A DNA stretch of 64,000 nt from Rana temporaria (lineage: Eukaryota > Chordata > Amphibia > Anura > Ranidae): assembly GCF_905171775.1 (NCBI RefSeq), contig NC_053490.1:11677155-11741154 (forward strand). The letters are read 5' to 3'. The notes under the pieces were generated by a model that did not search any database, was not told where the DNA came from, and worked only from the letters and a program-made list of their open reading frames with translations. Every line of letters begins with the position of its first letter. Within the stretch, counting starts at the first letter, position 1. Both the position numbers and the translations under genes were made by a program. Shown piece by piece: positions 63,617-64,000 of this stretch.

Positions 63617-64000
63617 ACACACACACTCATCATGGCACAATGAGAATGCACGCATGCACACCACTGTGGTCCCTAGCACACACACCCCACATCCTCATCA
63701 CATTGGATTAGACCAAAGTACACCGCACGGTACTAGGGAGCAGCAACGCCGCGTCAAGGCCCCAATGATGTTGCTGACCATTCATACACCATTCATACGG
63801 ACCTGGGGAGAACTTATCCCCAATGACCGAGGGTGACACCCCTTACTGCCAGGAGTGTCACCCCCCCACATTCACACACCATTCACACTGTACTCTGCAC
63901 TACTGCCTGTGTGCAGCAAAAATAACATAAGAAGCCCTTAACCAGAGAAAAAAGATAACCAAAAAAATATCACTTGCCCCGGCGCGGGCTACGCCTGGTG
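63617..64000. other. Interior of element B, no further gene visible
   Basis: CA/GT-rich sequence (CACACACTCATCATGGC, CACATTCACACACCATTC) that parallels 59990-60330 of element A in inverse orientation. The window ends in GGCGCGGGCTACGCCTGG, still inside the element. Confidence 0.6.

Larger units (their letters stand above)
62087..64000 (+). mobile_element. PIF/Harbinger element B, right part beyond window
   Basis: The left end GGCCAGATTCTCAAAGAAG follows ATA (62084-62086). Subterminal ACGCTGGCGTATATGGAG and CGCGCGGTGCGCGTAAGACG mirror the right end of element A. It carries a transposase in two exons (62509-63192, 63243-63616). The following AACGCCGCGTCAAGGCCCC and GTGACACCCC parallel element A inverted. 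The Myb-like gene would lie on the minus strand past 64000. Confidence 0.85.

Noticed and set aside
1..64000. A prokaryotic-type system, virus or prophage
   Set aside because: There is no dense same-strand gene array, no ribosome-binding sites and no viral structural or replication gene; the repeats, introns and receptors are those of a vertebrate nuclear genome.

Overview
The window looks like intergenic DNA from a large, transposon-rich anuran amphibian genome, probably a true frog (Ranidae). This is inferred from two intact vertebrate olfactory-receptor genes, DIRS-type retrotransposon relics, PIF/Harbinger, hAT and Tc1/mariner DNA transposons, CR1/L2- and L1/Tx1-type LINEs and a tRNA-headed SINE, with almost no unique coding sequence. 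Nothing prokaryotic or viral was seen, and there is no rRNA gene, intact tRNA gene or CRISPR array.

Host genes: the only two intact host genes are single-exon olfactory receptors on the minus strand, at 13956-14963 (335 aa) and 43681-44643 (320 aa). They align without gaps and are about 62% identical over their first 300 residues (hand count), so they are tandem-cluster paralogues pushed about 29 kb apart by repeats.

Layout. 0-5.3 kb: MITEs ending in GTACACACG, a deleted L1/Tx1 LINE with a hAT inside it, and a SINE with an 11-bp target duplication and a MITE inside it. 5.6-8.3 kb: a 2.7-kb Harbinger-like element built around a 2-kb palindrome. 8.3-13.6 kb: a small hAT, a Harbinger MITE, a 1.28-kb solo LTR and a TTAA-bounded element. 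15-24.5 kb: retroposons, a hairpin element, DIRS recombinase debris, a CR1/L2 LINE split by a retroposon that is itself split by a Harbinger MITE, and a 38-bp tandem array. 24.7-26.9 kb: nested hATs. 26.9-32.3 kb: a long minus-strand DIRS relic cut by at least four later insertions. 33.7-39.9 kb: a MITE split by a 4.8-kb hAT that carries a 4-kb 15-bp minisatellite, and split again by a TTAA element. 40.1-41.7 kb: an inverted-repeat element holding a mariner relic and a MITE. 44.8-53.1 kb: three further hATs, a CR1/L2 LINE and TTAA elements. 54.5-57.9 kb: a Tc1 relic and a long inverted repeat. 57.9-64 kb: two PIF/Harbinger elements in head-to-head orientation, the first lacking its whole DDE core and the second keeping all three catalytic residues.

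Most of the window can be resolved into insertions with exact target-site duplications: 8 bp for hAT, NTA for Harbinger-like elements, TNA for the GTACACACG elements, TTAA for another family, and 10-18 bp for retroposons. The order of nesting can therefore be read directly. The most unusual pattern is that several unrelated non-autonomous hAT elements carry their own internal minisatellites. The largest of these is a CpG-decaying array with regularly spaced G-tracts on the minus strand.
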